Source: Roseiarcus sp963741405 (lineage in GTDB: Bacteria; Pseudomonadota; Alphaproteobacteria; Rhizobiales; Beijerinckiaceae). From it: a DNA stretch of 64,000 nt. Position 1 is the first letter of the stretch, and each line of letters opens with the position of its first letter. Of this stretch, positions 46,886 to 55,880 are shown piece by piece. Both the position numbers and the translations under genes were made by a program. The stretch covers positions 131,710-195,709 of the forward strand of contig CAVUHX010000007.1 of the NCBI GenBank assembly GCA_963741405.1, given 5' to 3'. Under the pieces are notes generated by a model, which was not told the DNA's origin, did no database searches, and saw only the letters and a list, made by a program, of their open reading frames with translations.

Positions 46886-48085
46886 ATGAAAATCGCCTCG
46901 CTCGAAACGATCCGGCTCGCGGAATTCGGCAACCTCCTGTGGTTGCGCGTCCACACCAGCGAGGGCCTCACCGGGCTCGGCGAGACCTTCATGGCGCCGG
47001 AGACGGTCGAGGCCTATGTTCACGAGGTGATCGCGCCGAAGGTGATCGGGCGGGATCCGCTCGCGATCGATCGCATCGCCCGCGACCTCAACGGCTATCT
47101 CGGGTTCCGCTCGACCGGCGCGGAGACGCGCGGCAATTCGGCGCTCGACATCGCGCTCTGGGACCTGTTCGGCAAGGTTGCCGGCCAGCCCATCGCCCAG
47201 CTCCTCGGCGGCTTCACCCGCGACAGGATCCGCACCTACAACACCTGCGCGGGCTCCGCCTACATGCGCCGCGACGCCGGTCAGAGCACCGCGAATTGGG
47301 GATTGTCGGGCGGCGCAGGGGAGTACGACGACCTCAACGGATTCCTGCGCCGCGCCGACGAGCTCGCGCAAGACCTCCTCTCCGAGGGGATCACGGCGAT
47401 GAAGATCTGGCCGTTCGACCTGGCGGCCGAGGCGACGAACGGCCTCGACATCTCCGCCGCCGATCTCAAGGCGGCGCTGAGGCCGTTCGAAAAGATCCGC
47501 TCGACGGTCGGCGACCGCATGGAGATCATGGTCGAGTTCCATTCGCTGTGGCAGCTCCTGCCCGCCATGCGCATCGCCAGAGCTCTTGCGCCGTTCGAGA
47601 CGAAGTGGCACGAGGATCCGATCAAGATGGACAGCCTGGCGAGCCTCAGGCGCTATGCCGAGGTTTCGCCCGCGCCGATCTGCGCCTCGGAAACGCTCGG
47701 CAGCCGCTGGGCCTTCCGCGATCTTCTCGAGACCGGCGCCGCCGGCGTGATCATGCTCGATCTCTCCTGGTGCGGCGGACTGTCGGAGGCGCGAAAGGTC
47801 GCGGCGATGGCGGAGGCCTGGCACCTGCCGGTCGCGCCGCACGACTGCACCGGGCCGGTCGTGCTGTGCGCCTCGACCCACCTTTCTCTGAACGCGCCGA
47901 ATGCGCTGATCCAGGAGAGCGTGCGGGCCTATTACAAGACCTGGTACCGGGATCTCGTCACGACGCTGCCGGAGGTCCGCGAGGGTTTCATCACGGTTCC
48001 CGCCGGCCCCGGCCTCGGCATGGAGCTCGCCCCCGACATCACAAAAAGGTTCGCGGCCACGGTGCGCGTGTCAAAAGCGGAGTAG
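46886..48085 (+). CDS. Enolase-superfamily dehydratase (mandelate racemase/muconate lactonizing type)
   Basis: 399 residues: N-terminal capping domain (1-125) then a TIM barrel. Lys173 in AMKIWPF; metal ligands Glu217 (VEFHSLW), Glu243 (WHEDPI) and Glu269 (ASETLGS); His219 and His319 (VAPHDCTGP) as acid/base. These suit a D-galactonate- or other sugar-acid dehydratase of the MLE/MR superfamily. It is followed at 45 bases by an ABC sugar importer, so it probably acts on the imported sugar acid. Confidence 0.85.
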   Translation: MKIASLETIRLAEFGNLLWLRVHTSEGLTGLGETFMAPETVEAYVHEVIAPKVIGRDPLAIDRIARDLNGYLGFRSTGAETRGNSALDIALWDLFGKVAGQPIAQLLGGFTRDRIRTYNTCAGSAYMRRDAGQSTANWGLSGGAGEYDDLNGFLRRADELAQDLLSEGITAMKIWPFDLAAEATNGLDISAADLKAALRPFEKIRSTVGDRMEIMVEFHSLWQLLPAMRIARALAPFETKWHEDPIKMDSLASLRRYAEVSPAPICASETLGSRWAFRDLLETGAAGVIMLDLSWCGGLSEARKVAAMAEAWHLPVAPHDCTGPVVLCASTHLSLNAPNALIQESVRAYYKTWYRDLVTTLPEVREGFITVPAGPGLGMELAPDITKRFAATVRVSKAE

Positions 48086-48130
48086 GATGGCGCCGTACGC
48101 CGTGAAGGGCGCCCCATAGGGAGGGAAGCA

Positions 48131-49108
48131 ATGAGCAGACTATTGATGGCTGCGAGCGCGCTGGCGCTCGCGTTGGCGGGGTCGGCTTCGGCCGAGGCCG
48201 CGTCGGTGAAGATCGCATTCACGATCCACTCCTCGCCGGCGAACACGTTCTGGCAGGCGGTGAAGAAGGGATTCGACGACGCCTGTGCGAAGACACAGGC
48301 CGACTGCCAGATGATCTTCACGCAGACCGAGGGCTCGATCGAACAGCAGGCCGCCAACATGCAGGCGGCGGTCGCCGGCAAGCCGGATGTCCTGATGACC
48401 TCGATCGTCGACAACAACGCCTTCACCTCGATCCTTCAGGACGCGCGCAAGGCGGGCATCACCGTCATCGGGGTCAATGTCGATGCGACGCAGGGTCCCG
48501 CCAAGGAGGCGCGCCAGGCGTTCATCGGACAGGACCTCTATGCGGCAGGCGTCGCGCTCGGCAACGCGCAGATCGCCAATCTGCCGAAGGACGGGCCGCT
48601 GCACCTGGTCGTCGGTGTCAGCGCGCCGGGCCAGAACTGGTCGGAGCAGCGCGCCGCCGGCATCATGAAGGCGCTCGATGAATTCAAGGCGGCCAATCCC
48701 TCGCGACAGATCAAGATCGTCCGCCTCGACACCGGCACGGACCTCGCGATCACCGCCGATCGGGTTGGCGCCTATCTCAACGCCAACCCCGACGTGAACG
48801 CCTATTTCGACACCGGTTTCTGGCATGCCGCTGTCGCGCGCGTCCTGCGCGACCGGGGCGTTCCCCCGGGCAAGGTGCTGCTCGGGGGATTCGATCTCGT
48901 GCCCGAGGTCGTCCAGGAGATGACGTCCGGCTACGTGCAGGTCCAGGTCGACCAGCAGCCCTACATGCAGGGCTTCATCCCGGTCATGGAGGCCTATCTC
49001 ACCAAGACCGTCGGGCTCGCCCCGACGGACGTCAACACCGGCAAGGCGCTGATTTACCCCGACCAGGCCAAGGCGATCATGGACCTCGTCAAGAAGGGGA
49101 TGCGCTGA
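48131..49108 (+). CDS. ABC transporter sugar-binding periplasmic protein
   Basis: 325 residues, signal peptide to about SAEAA (24). A type I periplasmic-binding fold of the ribose/xylose group (Peripla_BP_4): KIAFTIHSSPANTFWQAVKK, SIVDNNAFTSILQDARKAGI, FIGQDLYAAG, DAYFDTGFWHAAV. It captures a sugar or sugar acid for the permease and ATPase encoded downstream. Confidence 0.9.
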   Translation: MSRLLMAASALALALAGSASAEAASVKIAFTIHSSPANTFWQAVKKGFDDACAKTQADCQMIFTQTEGSIEQQAANMQAAVAGKPDVLMTSIVDNNAFTSILQDARKAGITVIGVNVDATQGPAKEARQAFIGQDLYAAGVALGNAQIANLPKDGPLHLVVGVSAPGQNWSEQRAAGIMKALDEFKAANPSRQIKIVRLDTGTDLAITADRVGAYLNANPDVNAYFDTGFWHAAVARVLRDRGVPPGKVLLGGFDLVPEVVQEMTSGYVQVQVDQQPYMQGFIPVMEAYLTKTVGLAPTDVNTGKALIYPDQAKAIMDLVKKGMR

Positions 49109-49221
49109 CCTTTCCAAAAAGCCGCAATCCGGGGGGCCTCGACCCCCCGGTATTCAACCATTGGCGACGCGGCGGACGCCGGCGGGTCCATCGCCGGCGC
49201 ATCCGCCCCGCGTGAGGGAGC

Positions 49222-50190
49222 ATGAGACGCCTCTTCAAGATTTATCTCGACAAGCCCGAACTGGCCGGCGCCGTCCTCCTGGTCGCGCTGACGATCGTGT
49301 TCGAGTTCACCTCGAAGGGTGTCTTCCTGTCGTATGAGAACATGCGCGGCGTCCTCGGGCTCCTGCCCGAGATGGGCCTCGTCGCGATGGGCGTCACGAT
49401 CCTGATGATCGCCGGCGAATTCGACATTTCGGTCGGTTCGGTCTTCGCCATGGCGCCGATGGTCATGGCGATCTCGCTGGTCGCCGGCTTTTCCTTCGCT
49501 CCGGCCGTGCTGTTCGGCCTCGCCGCCGCAGCAGGCATCGGCGTCGTCAATGGCATTGTCACGCTCCGCTTCGCCATCCCCTCCTTCATCACGACGCTCG
49601 GCATGCTGTTCGTCGCGCGCTCGATCACGGTCGTGATCTCTGGCGGGTTCCCGCCGTTGCTGCCGCCCGATATCCCCGCTCATGTCTTCACCCATTTCGT
49701 CGGCCTCATCAGGCTGTCGATGTTCTGGTTCGCCGGCATCGCCGTCGTGCTCGCGGCGCTCCTGTCGCTGACCAACTTCGGCAACTGGATCAAGGCGACC
49801 GGCGGACAGATCGACGCCGCGGCGGCGCTCGGCATCCCGACCGGCGCTGTCAAGATGATCTGTTTCGTGCTCTGCGCGGTGCTTGCGGGATTTGCCGGAA
49901 TCATTCAGGTGCTGCGGCTCGGCTCGCCCCTGCCGTCGCTCGGAGAGGGGCTCGAGCTTCAGGCGGTCGCCGCCGCGGTGATCGGCGGGACATCGCTCTA
50001 CGGCGGGATCGGCACCGTTCTCGGGGCGATTGTCGGCGCGCTCCTGATCCGCGTCATCGACAACGGGCTGGTGCTGTCGCACGTCGACGCCAACTGGTTC
50101 AAGTTCGCCATCGGCTCGCTGCTCATCCTGGCGGTGGTCGGCAATTCCTGGCTGCGCCGCACCTCGCGCCGCATCAAGCTGGAGACCTGA
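49222..50190 (+). CDS. ABC sugar transporter permease (CUT2 type)
   Basis: 322 residues, about eight to ten membrane helices of the BPD_transp_2 family. GEFDISVGSVFAMAPMVMAI (about 73-92) is the conserved CUT2 segment, and VIGGTSLYGGIGTVLGAIVGAL (about 253-274) is the other. It precedes the ATPase by 4 bases. Confidence 0.92.
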   Translation: MRRLFKIYLDKPELAGAVLLVALTIVFEFTSKGVFLSYENMRGVLGLLPEMGLVAMGVTILMIAGEFDISVGSVFAMAPMVMAISLVAGFSFAPAVLFGLAAAAGIGVVNGIVTLRFAIPSFITTLGMLFVARSITVVISGGFPPLLPPDIPAHVFTHFVGLIRLSMFWFAGIAVVLAALLSLTNFGNWIKATGGQIDAAAALGIPTGAVKMICFVLCAVLAGFAGIIQVLRLGSPLPSLGEGLELQAVAAAVIGGTSLYGGIGTVLGAIVGALLIRVIDNGLVLSHVDANWFKFAIGSLLILAVVGNSWLRRTSRRIKLET

Positions 50191-50194
50191 GACG

Positions 50195-50926
50195 ATGGAG
50201 GCGCCGCTGATCGAGGGCCGCGGCCTGCACAAATGGTATTCCGGCGTCCACGCGCTGAAGAACGTCGACTTCCGCGTCGAGAAGGGCGAGGTCGTCGGCC
50301 TCGTCGGCGACAACGGCGCCGGCAAGACGACCTTGATCAAGATCCTCTCCGGCGTCGATTCGCCCGACGGGGGCGATGTCTATGTCGAGGGACGAAGGGT
50401 CGACATCCGCACGCCCAAGGAAGCGATGCGGCTCGGCATCGAAACGATCTACCAGACCAACTCCATGGTTCCGACCATGTCGATCGCGCGCAACCTGTTC
50501 ATCGGCCGGGAGCCTCTGACGGCGTCGCTGTTCGGCTTCGGATTGATGGACCAGGCGCGCATGCGGCGCGAGAGCGTGAAGGCGATCGCCGACGTCGACC
50601 TTCACCTCCGCTCGCCGGACGCGCTCGTTGGCGAACTGTCCGGCGGGCAGCGCCAGGGCGTGGCGATCGCACGCGCGATGCACTTCAAATCGAGGCTCCT
50701 CATCCTCGACGAGCCGACCAATCACCTGTCGGTCAAGGAGACCAACAAGGTGATCGGCTTCGTCAAGGCGCTGAAAAGCCAGGGCGTGACCGGCATCTTC
50801 ATCAGCCACAACATGTACCACGTGTTCCAGTCCTGCGATCGCGTGGTGGCGATGGCGCGCGGGGAGATCGTCTACAATCGGCCGATCGGCGAGACGTCGA
50901 TCGAGGAGGTGCAGGAGTTCATGTGA
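50195..50926 (+). CDS. ABC sugar transporter ATP-binding protein, single-domain
   Basis: 243 residues. Walker A GDNGAGKTTL, signature LSGGQRQGVAIARAM, Walker B LLILDEPTNHL and the switch His in IFISHNMYHVF. Unlike RbsA/XylG-type ATPases of ~500 residues with two domains, this one has one domain, as in FrcA-type systems, so it must dimerise. It completes the importer of genes 48131-50190. Confidence 0.93.
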   Translation: MEAPLIEGRGLHKWYSGVHALKNVDFRVEKGEVVGLVGDNGAGKTTLIKILSGVDSPDGGDVYVEGRRVDIRTPKEAMRLGIETIYQTNSMVPTMSIARNLFIGREPLTASLFGFGLMDQARMRRESVKAIADVDLHLRSPDALVGELSGGQRQGVAIARAMHFKSRLLILDEPTNHLSVKETNKVIGFVKALKSQGVTGIFISHNMYHVFQSCDRVVAMARGEIVYNRPIGETSIEEVQEFM

Positions 50927-51452
50927 ACTGCCCGGTTTCGGACGGACGCGCAGGGGTGGTCAAAATCGAATGTTTGTCGATCGATCGAACGGCAGGAGTG
51001 CGCAAGAAGCGGGCGCCCGACGGCGGCTCGGCGAATGGGTCATCTCCGTCCTTTTGCTGCCGTTCGCGCTTGCTCCGGTACGACGGGAGGGCGCCAATTG
51101 CGGTCGCTCGCGAACGGCACGGCGAGCGGTCAGACCGTCCCGAATTTGACGTACGCGATTTTGGCGTTTGCCCAACTAACGGCGCGAGTGGGCTAGCCGC
51201 TGGGCATTTTGGCTCGCGGAGCCCGCCCTTCGCGCGGACCGTGAGGTTCTGCCGGCCGGCAACGGTCGGCGTTGCCGAGAAAGTCGAATTGGTCCAATCT
51301 GGCTTCGATAATTGCTCTCCTCGGGTCGCTGCGCGGAAGCGCGAGCGGCGCCCACGGCCGAGCAAGAGAGTGCCGCAGCAAGAGGTTTGACGAATGATTG
51401 AATAGGCGTGCGGGCGGCCGCCAGCGCGCTCCCGATCTCGACGAGGGCTCCA
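50927..51452. other. Gap without recognisable genes
   Basis: No gene, hairpin or repeat that I can support. It presumably carries the promoter of the ligase gene at 51453. Confidence 0.5.
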
Positions 51453-53036
51453 ATGGGCCGGTTGCTTCAGCTAGGGGACATCCTCGCCACGAATGCCTAC
51501 CTCTTTCCGGAGAAGGTAGGCGCGCGCGATCTCAAGCGGTCCCTCACCTTTCGCGTTTGGAACGAGCGCGCTTGCAAGCTCGCCAATGCGCTCCTCGGAC
51601 TGGGACTTGGAAAGGGAGACCGGATTGCGGTTCTCGCCTACAACTGCCTCGAATGGATGGAAATCTATGCGGCGGTAGCCAAGGCGGGCCTCGTGATGGT
51701 CCCGATCAATTTCAGGCTTGTCGGCTCGGAGGTCCGCTACATCGTCGAGAACTCGGAGGCCAAGGCGCTCATCGTCCAGGATGATCTGCTCGACAGCCTG
51801 GAGGAAGTCCGGGCCGATCGCCTGATCGCGGATGACAAGTATGTCCACTTCGGCGACCGAACGCCCGCCGGGCGTCGATCCTACGAAGACTTGATCGCTG
51901 CGGCCTCGCCCTCGGAGCCGTCGGTCGACACCGGACCGGACGATCCCTATGCCCTTCTCTACACGTCGGGAACGACCGGCAAGCCCAAGGGCGTGATCCG
52001 CGATGGGGGCGGTCTGGTCCTTCAGGCGTATCTCCTGCAGGCGGACTGGGGCTTTGACCGAAACAATTCCGGCCTTCTGGTCATGCCGATGTGCCACGCG
52101 AACTCGCTCTATTTCGCCCACGTTTTCGCCGCGTGCGGCGCGGCGTGCTGCGTCGACGACCGGAAGACCTTCGAGCCGGAACAACTTTTGACGACGCTCG
52201 CCAATGACAAGTTCACCTTCACTTCGCTCGTGCCGACGCACTACATCATGATGCTTGGATTGCCCGACACCGTGAAGCGCAAGCTCAATGTGGAAAGCGT
52301 CGCCAAACTTCTCATCTCGTCGGCGCCGGCTCGAAAGGACACCAAGCTAGCGCTGATGGACTATTTCCGGAATTCTCGGCTCTACGAGGCCTACGGCTCG
52401 ACCGAGGCGGGCTGGGTGACCGTGCTGCGCCCCGAAGAACAGCTGACCAAGCTCGGCTCGATCGGGCGAGAATGCCTCGGCACGGGGAAGATCAAGCTCC
52501 TTGACCCAAATGGGGTCGAGGTCGCCGACGGCGAGGTGGGCGAAATCTATTCGCGAACGCCTTATGCATTTCAGGGCTATTGGAAGTCGCCGGAGAAGAC
52601 GGCCGCGGCGTTCCGGGGCGCGTACTGCTCCGTTGGCGACCTCGCCCGTCGCGACCCGGATGGCTACTTCCATCTCGCCGATCGCAAGAGCAACATGATC
52701 ATCAGCGGCGGGGAGAACATATACCCGTCCGAAGTGGAGCAGGTTCTCGGCGCTCATCCCAAAGTCAAGGACGTGGCCGCGATCGGCGTCCCTCATCAGA
52801 GATGGGGAGAGGCGGTTCACGCGGTGATCGTCCTGCATCAGGATCAGGTCGTGTCGGTGTCCGACATCCTCGATTGGTGCAGGACCAGGATCGCCGGATA
52901 CAAACGGCCAAAGTCGATCTCCTTCATTGCCGAAGAGGAAATGCCGAGGACCGCCACGGGAAAGGTCCTGCACCGGGTTCTCCGCGACAAGTACGCCGGT
53001 CAGCAAGCACAGAACGCGGAGGGAGAGGCGACATGA
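51453..53036 (+). CDS. Acyl-CoA synthetase / AMP-dependent ligase
   Basis: From ATG 51453, 527 residues. The AMP-binding P-loop LLYTSGTTGKPKG is at about 168-180; YEAYGSTEAGW, the YxKxPEK-like SKLGSIGR region, DLARRDPDGYFHLADRKSNM and the C-terminal catalytic Lys in RTATGKVLHR are present. It activates a carboxylic acid as its CoA ester. The stop overlaps the ATG of the ThDP-enzyme gene (ATGA), so the two products are likely made in step and act in sequence. Confidence 0.9.
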   Translation: MGRLLQLGDILATNAYLFPEKVGARDLKRSLTFRVWNERACKLANALLGLGLGKGDRIAVLAYNCLEWMEIYAAVAKAGLVMVPINFRLVGSEVRYIVENSEAKALIVQDDLLDSLEEVRADRLIADDKYVHFGDRTPAGRRSYEDLIAAASPSEPSVDTGPDDPYALLYTSGTTGKPKGVIRDGGGLVLQAYLLQADWGFDRNNSGLLVMPMCHANSLYFAHVFAACGAACCVDDRKTFEPEQLLTTLANDKFTFTSLVPTHYIMMLGLPDTVKRKLNVESVAKLLISSAPARKDTKLALMDYFRNSRLYEAYGSTEAGWVTVLRPEEQLTKLGSIGRECLGTGKIKLLDPNGVEVADGEVGEIYSRTPYAFQGYWKSPEKTAAAFRGAYCSVGDLARRDPDGYFHLADRKSNMIISGGENIYPSEVEQVLGAHPKVKDVAAIGVPHQRWGEAVHAVIVLHQDQVVSVSDILDWCRTRIAGYKRPKSISFIAEEEMPRTATGKVLHRVLRDKYAGQQAQNAEGEAT

Positions 53037-54823
53037 CGGATTCCGGCAATTCCAGCGACGGGTTCTCGGGCGTCGTCATGGGTAAGGCCGCAGGGGCCGC
53101 GCTCGCTGGCGAAGGAGCGCGAGAGTCCGCGCCGACGGGGACGCCGAAAATTGACGGCGGCGCGCTGGTCGCGCGCGTGCTGCAATCGCAAGGTGTCAAA
53201 TACCTGTTTGCGGTCAATGGCGGCCATACCTGGCCGATCCTCGCGGCGTTGCGCGATCATGGGATCAAACTCATCCATATGCGCCACGAGCAGTCGTGCG
53301 CCTACGCGGCGGACGGATGGGCGCGTACCACGGCGACGCCCGGCGTCTGCAGCGTCACAGCCGGCTGCGGACTGACGAATGCGGTCACCGGTCTCTGCGC
53401 CGCAGGTCTCGCCGGAAGCGCGGTCGTGTGCATCGCCGGCCAGCACCCCACGACGGAAGACGGGCTCGGCTCGTTTCAGGAAGCTTATGGCAGCGAGGTC
53501 TGCCGTTCCTTCTCGAAGTTCACCAAGCGAGTCCTCGACTGGTCGACGACCGAGATCGATTTGCGGCAGGCGTTTCGCGACGCGACGAGCGCGCCGCAGG
53601 GCGTCGCTCTCATCGAAATTCCAACGAATATTCTCTACCAGGCCGGAATTGAGAGCGACCAGCGCCGCGGCGCGAAGGTCTATGCGCCGGGCGAACTTCG
53701 TTCGGAAGCGGACCCGCGGAGTATCGAGCAGGCGAGCGCTATGCTGCTTGCCGCTAAGCAGCCCTTGATTGCAGCGGGCGACGGAATCTTCTGGTCGGGC
53801 GCCGCGGCCGAACTGCGCGAATTCGTTGAACTCACCAACATCCCGGTCTATGCCCGGCGCACCGGACAAGGCGCCGTGGCCGAGGACCACCCGCTCGCCA
53901 TCCGGGGGGCGTGGAAGAAGCCGTTCACTGGGCGCGCCGACGCGGTATTGGCGATCGGCTTTCGGTTCTGGAGCGGCGAGAAGTTTGGCGCGGCACCCAC
54001 GTGGAACGAAACCGCGCGCTACATCCAGGCCGACGCAACTCCGACGCGGATCGGCTTGCACGTGCCGGCCGAGGTCGCTCTAGTCGGCGATGCGAAACTC
54101 ATTCTCCGCCAGCTTTGCGACGCGGCCGGTAAGGCCGCCTGGAAGCGGAGCGAGGGGTCGGACTGGCTCAGAGAAATCGCCGAAGTGCGAACCAACTTCG
54201 ACCAGGCAGTCGCGGAACAGGCGCGAATGCGCCAAAACGACACGCCGATCCATCCCGCGAGAATTGCGCGCGAACTTTGCGACGTGATCGATCCGGACGC
54301 GACGATCGTGATCGACAGCTTCACGATGAGCGGCTGGATTTCGCAATCTTTCCTCGCTCGCTTCCCCGGGCAGATTCTCGACGCGGGTCCGCTTGCGCCC
54401 GTCGGCCACGGCGTCGGCATGGCCATCGGCGCTCAACTCGCTCGGCCAGGAAAGCAGGTCGTGCTGATCATCGGCGACGGGGGGCTGGGCGTCAGCGGGT
54501 TCGATCTCGAAACCGCGCGCCGATATGGGCTCCCAATCGTCGCCGTGCTGTGGAACAACAGTTCCTGGGGGCCAAGCTTCGAAGAAATGCCCTTCCTGAA
54601 GGGTCGGACCGATCCGTTCGAAATCCAGCCGAACCAGCGCTACGACCGGATGTTCGAACTCATGGACTGTCACGGCGAGTACGTGGAGCGGCCCGAGGAG
54701 TTCCGTCCCGCCCTCGAGCGCGCACTGAGGGCGGGCAAGACTGCGGTCGTCAATGTCGTCGGCGACCGAACGATCGGCCATCCCAGTCTCGGCGGATACT
54801 TGCTCGGTTCGACCCGCCTTTAG
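53033..54823 (+). CDS. ThDP-dependent enzyme, acetolactate synthase/2-hydroxyacyl-CoA lyase-like
   Basis: From ATG 53033, 596 residues (a ~40-residue extension before the first domain). The Pyr domain has the activating Glu86 in MRHEQSCAYAADGWAR; the PP domain has GDGGLGVSG with NNSSWG about 25 residues on, the ThDP-Mg motif. The FAD/ADP middle domain is about 220-360. Because the gene is translationally coupled to a CoA ligase, a lyase for 2-hydroxyacyl-CoA or oxalyl-CoA-like substrates is more likely than acetolactate synthesis, but substrate is inferred only. Confidence 0.85.
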   Translation: MTDSGNSSDGFSGVVMGKAAGAALAGEGARESAPTGTPKIDGGALVARVLQSQGVKYLFAVNGGHTWPILAALRDHGIKLIHMRHEQSCAYAADGWARTTATPGVCSVTAGCGLTNAVTGLCAAGLAGSAVVCIAGQHPTTEDGLGSFQEAYGSEVCRSFSKFTKRVLDWSTTEIDLRQAFRDATSAPQGVALIEIPTNILYQAGIESDQRRGAKVYAPGELRSEADPRSIEQASAMLLAAKQPLIAAGDGIFWSGAAAELREFVELTNIPVYARRTGQGAVAEDHPLAIRGAWKKPFTGRADAVLAIGFRFWSGEKFGAAPTWNETARYIQADATPTRIGLHVPAEVALVGDAKLILRQLCDAAGKAAWKRSEGSDWLREIAEVRTNFDQAVAEQARMRQNDTPIHPARIARELCDVIDPDATIVIDSFTMSGWISQSFLARFPGQILDAGPLAPVGHGVGMAIGAQLARPGKQVVLIIGDGGLGVSGFDLETARRYGLPIVAVLWNNSSWGPSFEEMPFLKGRTDPFEIQPNQRYDRMFELMDCHGEYVERPEEFRPALERALRAGKTAVVNVVGDRTIGHPSLGGYLLGSTRL

Positions 54824-55006
54824 AGCGGTCTACATGAGGTAATTGACCGGTTTCACAAACTGCTACCTCCACCGTCGCGATCCGCGATGATCGGACCGGC
54901 TAACGTCGATCCAGCCCGCGGGAATGCGTCGGCGGCGGCCGGTTCAGGGGATTTTTGGAACGCCCGGAAAGGGCGGATTCTGCGCCTTGAGGCAACGGCC
55001 GCTTAC

Positions 55007-55058
55007 CGACGTAGAGCCGCCGTTCACCTTCGCGCTCCGCAACGGCGGCTCTACGTCG
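55007..55058. repeat. Perfect 18-base inverted repeat
   Basis: CGACGTAGAGCCGCCGTT (55007-55024) and its exact complement at 55041-55058, loop of 16. It follows the ThDP gene by about 180 bases. No T-run follows, so it is a repeat/hairpin more than a terminator. Confidence 0.85.
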
Positions 55059-55109
55059 ACACCGGGCGTTTATGTGACGCACGGTTACACCGGAAACGAA
55101 CGCATGCTG

Positions 55110-55436
55110 TCAAAAACGAACGGCAGTTTCGGGAAAATCCAACGATGGTTCGCGGCACTTCCTTTGGAGAACAGCGCCAAGGTCGATCCCATCGATGACT
55201 TCTCCCTTGTGCAGCGTCGCGCCGCTTTCGATTCGAACTGTTCGCCCAAACGTGACCGGACGTTCGACCCGCCAACTTCCATCGGGAAGTTCAAGGACTG
55301 CCTGGCATCGCTCGTCGGGAAATGGGCCTACGACCGTTTGTGCGCAGGCGGACAAAGTGGCGATCAGAGCAGCGGACCCCAAACCGGTTACGGTCCTTGC
55401 GAGGAAGTGTGATAACGACGGATCCATTGCTCCCAT
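55110..55436 (-). CDS. Small lipoprotein
   Basis: From the ATG at 55436 (other starts at 55472 and 55427 possible), 108 residues. A lipoprotein signal with lipobox LSAC (Cys near 31) precedes a soluble domain: ERCQAVLELPDGSWRVERPV, TFGRTVRIESGATLHKGEVI and a second Cys near 95. Unknown family, outer-membrane or periplasmic location expected. Confidence 0.6.
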   Translation of the reverse strand: MGAMDPSLSHFLARTVTGLGSAALIATLSACAQTVVGPFPDERCQAVLELPDGSWRVERPVTFGRTVRIESGATLHKGEVIDGIDLGAVLQRKCREPSLDFPETAVRF

Positions 55437-55634
55437 CCCGCTACGCGTTGCGGGCCGAGGCTGTCTGAACATGGTTAACCGACCCTTAACCCAATCGAAA
55501 TCAAGCGAAACGCCCGGATTGTGGAAACGACGCGAGGGTCCTGATAGGGTCGACTGCCAGTGGAGCGATGCGCGGCGGAGGCTGCGACGTTGGCGCGCAT
55601 TGAGTTTCGGGCGCAGGCGTCGGAGAACGGGCTC

Positions 55635-55862
55635 ATGGTCTACAGGATCGTTGCCGAGCTTTGCACCAGTTGCGGCGCATGCGAATTGGACTGCCCGAAC
55701 CAGGCGATCAGCATGGACCGATTCACCTATGTGATCGATCCGACGAAATGCACCGAGTGCGAGGGATTCCACGACAGTCCGCACTGCGCCTCGGTGTGCC
55801 CGGTGCCCGACACCTGCGTGCCGGCGACCGCCGCGAGTCCAGGCGAACCTGCCGTCTCCTGA
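55635..55862 (+). CDS. YfhL-like 2[4Fe-4S] ferredoxin
   Basis: From ATG 55635, 75 residues. First cluster motif CTSCGACELDCP (about 10-21), second C-T-EC (about 39-42) with HCASVCPVPDTC (about 50-61): the unequal second motif with an insertion is typical of YfhL/Nif-associated ferredoxins. An electron carrier. It is convergent with the SsnA-like gene of the molybdenum-hydroxylase pair. Confidence 0.88.
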   Translation: MVYRIVAELCTSCGACELDCPNQAISMDRFTYVIDPTKCTECEGFHDSPHCASVCPVPDTCVPATAASPGEPAVS

Positions 55863-55880
55863 ACGGCTCCGCGGACGCGA

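Noticed and set aside
53033..54823. Calling the ThDP enzyme acetolactate synthase IlvB
   Set aside because: No regulatory subunit gene is adjacent and the coupling to a CoA ligase argues for a different substrate.
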